A stretch of 36,087 bases of DNA from Sphingobacterium sp. SGR-19 (GTDB lineage Bacteria > Bacteroidota > Bacteroidia > Sphingobacteriales > Sphingobacteriaceae): NCBI RefSeq assembly GCF_011043555.1, contig NZ_JAAKGS010000015.1:1-36087 (forward strand). The letters run 5' to 3'. The translations under genes and the position numbers were made by a program. Of this stretch, positions 35,499 to 36,087 are shown piece after piece (the first letter of the stretch is position 1; each line of letters starts with the position of its first letter). The notes below the pieces were generated by a model. That model saw nothing but the letters and a program-made list of their open reading frames with translations. It was not told the DNA's origin and searched no databases.

Positions 35499-35777
35499 AG
35501 TGCCATTGCACCCAAAGTTAACTTTGATATGGGATTTGAAGTAGGTAATAGTATGTATTTTATAACTGGCGGTTTAGACGCGGGGTTACTGACAGATTTT
35601 TCAAATAATTCGTTTTTTGTTACTCCAAAAGTGGGTTTTAGCGCAGCATCGATTGTGCGGATGTATTATGGTTATCACATTTTACAAAACCCGACGGATT
35701 TCGCCAAAATAGGTAACCACCGCATTTCTTTGGAAATCAATATGGCAGCATTTCACAATTTTAAAATTATGCCGTAA
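35496..35777 (+). pseudogene. C-terminal fragment of a beta-barrel outer-membrane protein
   Basis: The frame opens right at the end of the DUF4260 fragment and reads VSAIAPKVNFDMGFEVG ... LDAGLLTDFSNNSFFVTPKVGFS ... MYYGYHILQ ... IGNHRISLEINMAAF to a stop. Alternating aromatic/small residues, 'TPKVGFS', and a terminal strand (HRISLEINM) look like the last three or four strands of a Bacteroidota porin-like or 'outer membrane beta-barrel' protein. The first ATG is at 35529, in the middle of a strand, and no signal peptide exists. It is therefore a remnant, joined in a different frame to the DUF4260 piece. I cannot name the parent family. Confidence 0.6.
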
Positions 35778-35805
35778 TTCGTATTCGTTTGTTAACTATT
35801 ACATG

Positions 35806-35836
35806 AACTCCCGGGGCGCATCCTCGGGAGTTTTTT
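35806..35836 (+). terminator. Rho-independent terminator
   Basis: An 8-bp stem (35806-35813, AACTCCCG, with 35825-35832, CGGGAGTT) is followed by six T residues. It follows the outer-membrane protein remnant by 28 bp and is probably that gene's original terminator. Confidence 0.75.
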
Positions 35837-36018
35837 GTTTCGGCATATAGGGCAATGCATCTCCAGATGCGTCCTAGCTCTAAACCAGACTACACAGGAT
35901 GTAGTTGCTGGATGTCATATCAAATATACCGCTTCTGTGTTAGTGTTTTGTTAATGTGGGGTAATAATGTCGTAACGGAATTTCGAGGATATTGACGAAC
36001 TTTGCGGGGAGGTGCACA
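35837..36018. other. intergenic stretch with no recognised feature
   Basis: I see no gene, repeat or RNA here. It probably contains the promoter of the partial gene at 36019, but no exact TAnnTTTG element was found. Confidence 0.4.
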
Positions 36019-36087
36019 ATGACGCAACACGGTGAGACATATGAAGATTTCCGGATAGCTGTTCCGACAGACTATGAAAATGTATTT
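36019..36087 (+). CDS. start of an unidentified gene, possibly a GNAT acetyltransferase (3' end outside window)
   Basis: An ATG preceded by a purine-rich GGGGAGG tract 7 bp upstream opens 23 codons (MTQHGETYEDFRIAVPTDYENVF) that run off the window. The stretch FRIAVPTDYENVF resembles the first strand and helix of GNAT acetyltransferases ('xIRxAxxxDxxxV'). With so few residues both the gene and the family are tentative. Confidence 0.35.
   Translation, partial: MTQHGETYEDFRIAVPTDYENVF

Noticed and set aside
18860..35800. Insertion sequence or integrase explaining the duplicated DUF4260 fragment
   Set aside because: No transposase, integrase, tRNA gene or IS-like terminal inverted repeats are visible at either edge, so I call only a rearrangement.
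1..36087. CRISPR arrays, tRNA or rRNA genes
   Set aside because: No regularly spaced repeats of CRISPR length, no cloverleaf with a T-loop signature and no rRNA-like conserved sequence were recognised on either strand.

Overview
The window comes from a Bacteroidota chromosome, most likely a soil or plant-associated member of the Sphingobacteriaceae (Sphingobacterium/Parapedobacter/Olivibacter-like; this placement is an inference). The evidence is three SusC/SusD pairs, two ECF sigma/FecR regulator pairs, one hybrid two-component system, lipoproteins with LSxC-like lipoboxes, and TAnnTTTG-type -7 promoter elements.

Layout. (1) 3-551: the end of a flavodoxin-fold NAD(P)H oxidoreductase. (2) 561-7148: a divergent ECF sigma gene (-) and a FecR-SusC-SusD operon (+), closed by a strong terminator. 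This SusC has no N-terminal STN signalling domain although it sits directly behind FecR. (3) 7227-7808: a DUF1801/YdeI-like gene (-). (4) 18202-7938, all minus strand: an operon of ECF sigma, FecR, STN-containing SusC, SusD, DUF4843 lipoprotein, PKD-like lipoprotein and TlpA-like thioredoxin. It carries no glycosidase or peptidase, so its cargo is unknown. (5) 18545-19702: a debris zone with the N-terminal half of an ECF sigma factor, an intact DUF4260 membrane protein gene, an intact hipB-like repressor gene with two well-formed operators, and only the last 46 codons of hipA. (6) 19782-35375: a polysaccharide utilisation locus (PUL). A hybrid two-component sensor/AraC regulator (-) diverges from GH97, SusC, SusD, a SusE-domain/GH76 fusion, an Ig-like/F5-8C surface lipoprotein and GH105. 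(7) 35388-35777: a second debris zone. It begins 12 bp after the GH105 stop with a 111-bp, about 93% identical copy of part of the DUF4260 gene, joined to the C-terminal piece of an outer-membrane protein. (8) A terminator, then the first 23 codons of a gene that runs off the end.

How the parts work together. In the PUL, the sensor's periplasmic beta-propeller should bind an oligosaccharide released by the surface enzymes and activate the divergent operon. GH76 (endo-alpha-mannanase family) and the Ig/F5-8C lipoprotein probably act on the cell surface, SusCD imports, and GH97 and GH105 finish degradation in the periplasm. The mix of GH97 (probably alpha-galactosidase type), GH76 and GH105 without a polysaccharide lyase does not match a textbook PUL. 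In the other two loci, ECF sigma and anti-sigma FecR should couple transport to transcription.

Most notable points. The PUL is bracketed by direct repeats of a DUF4260 gene fragment, and gene remnants lie at both edges, which suggests insertion or rearrangement of the whole locus. SusE and GH76 are fused in one polypeptide. The CAZyme-free SusCD/DUF4843/PKD/TlpA operon has an unknown substrate. The hipBA module has lost its toxin but keeps its repressor and operators.
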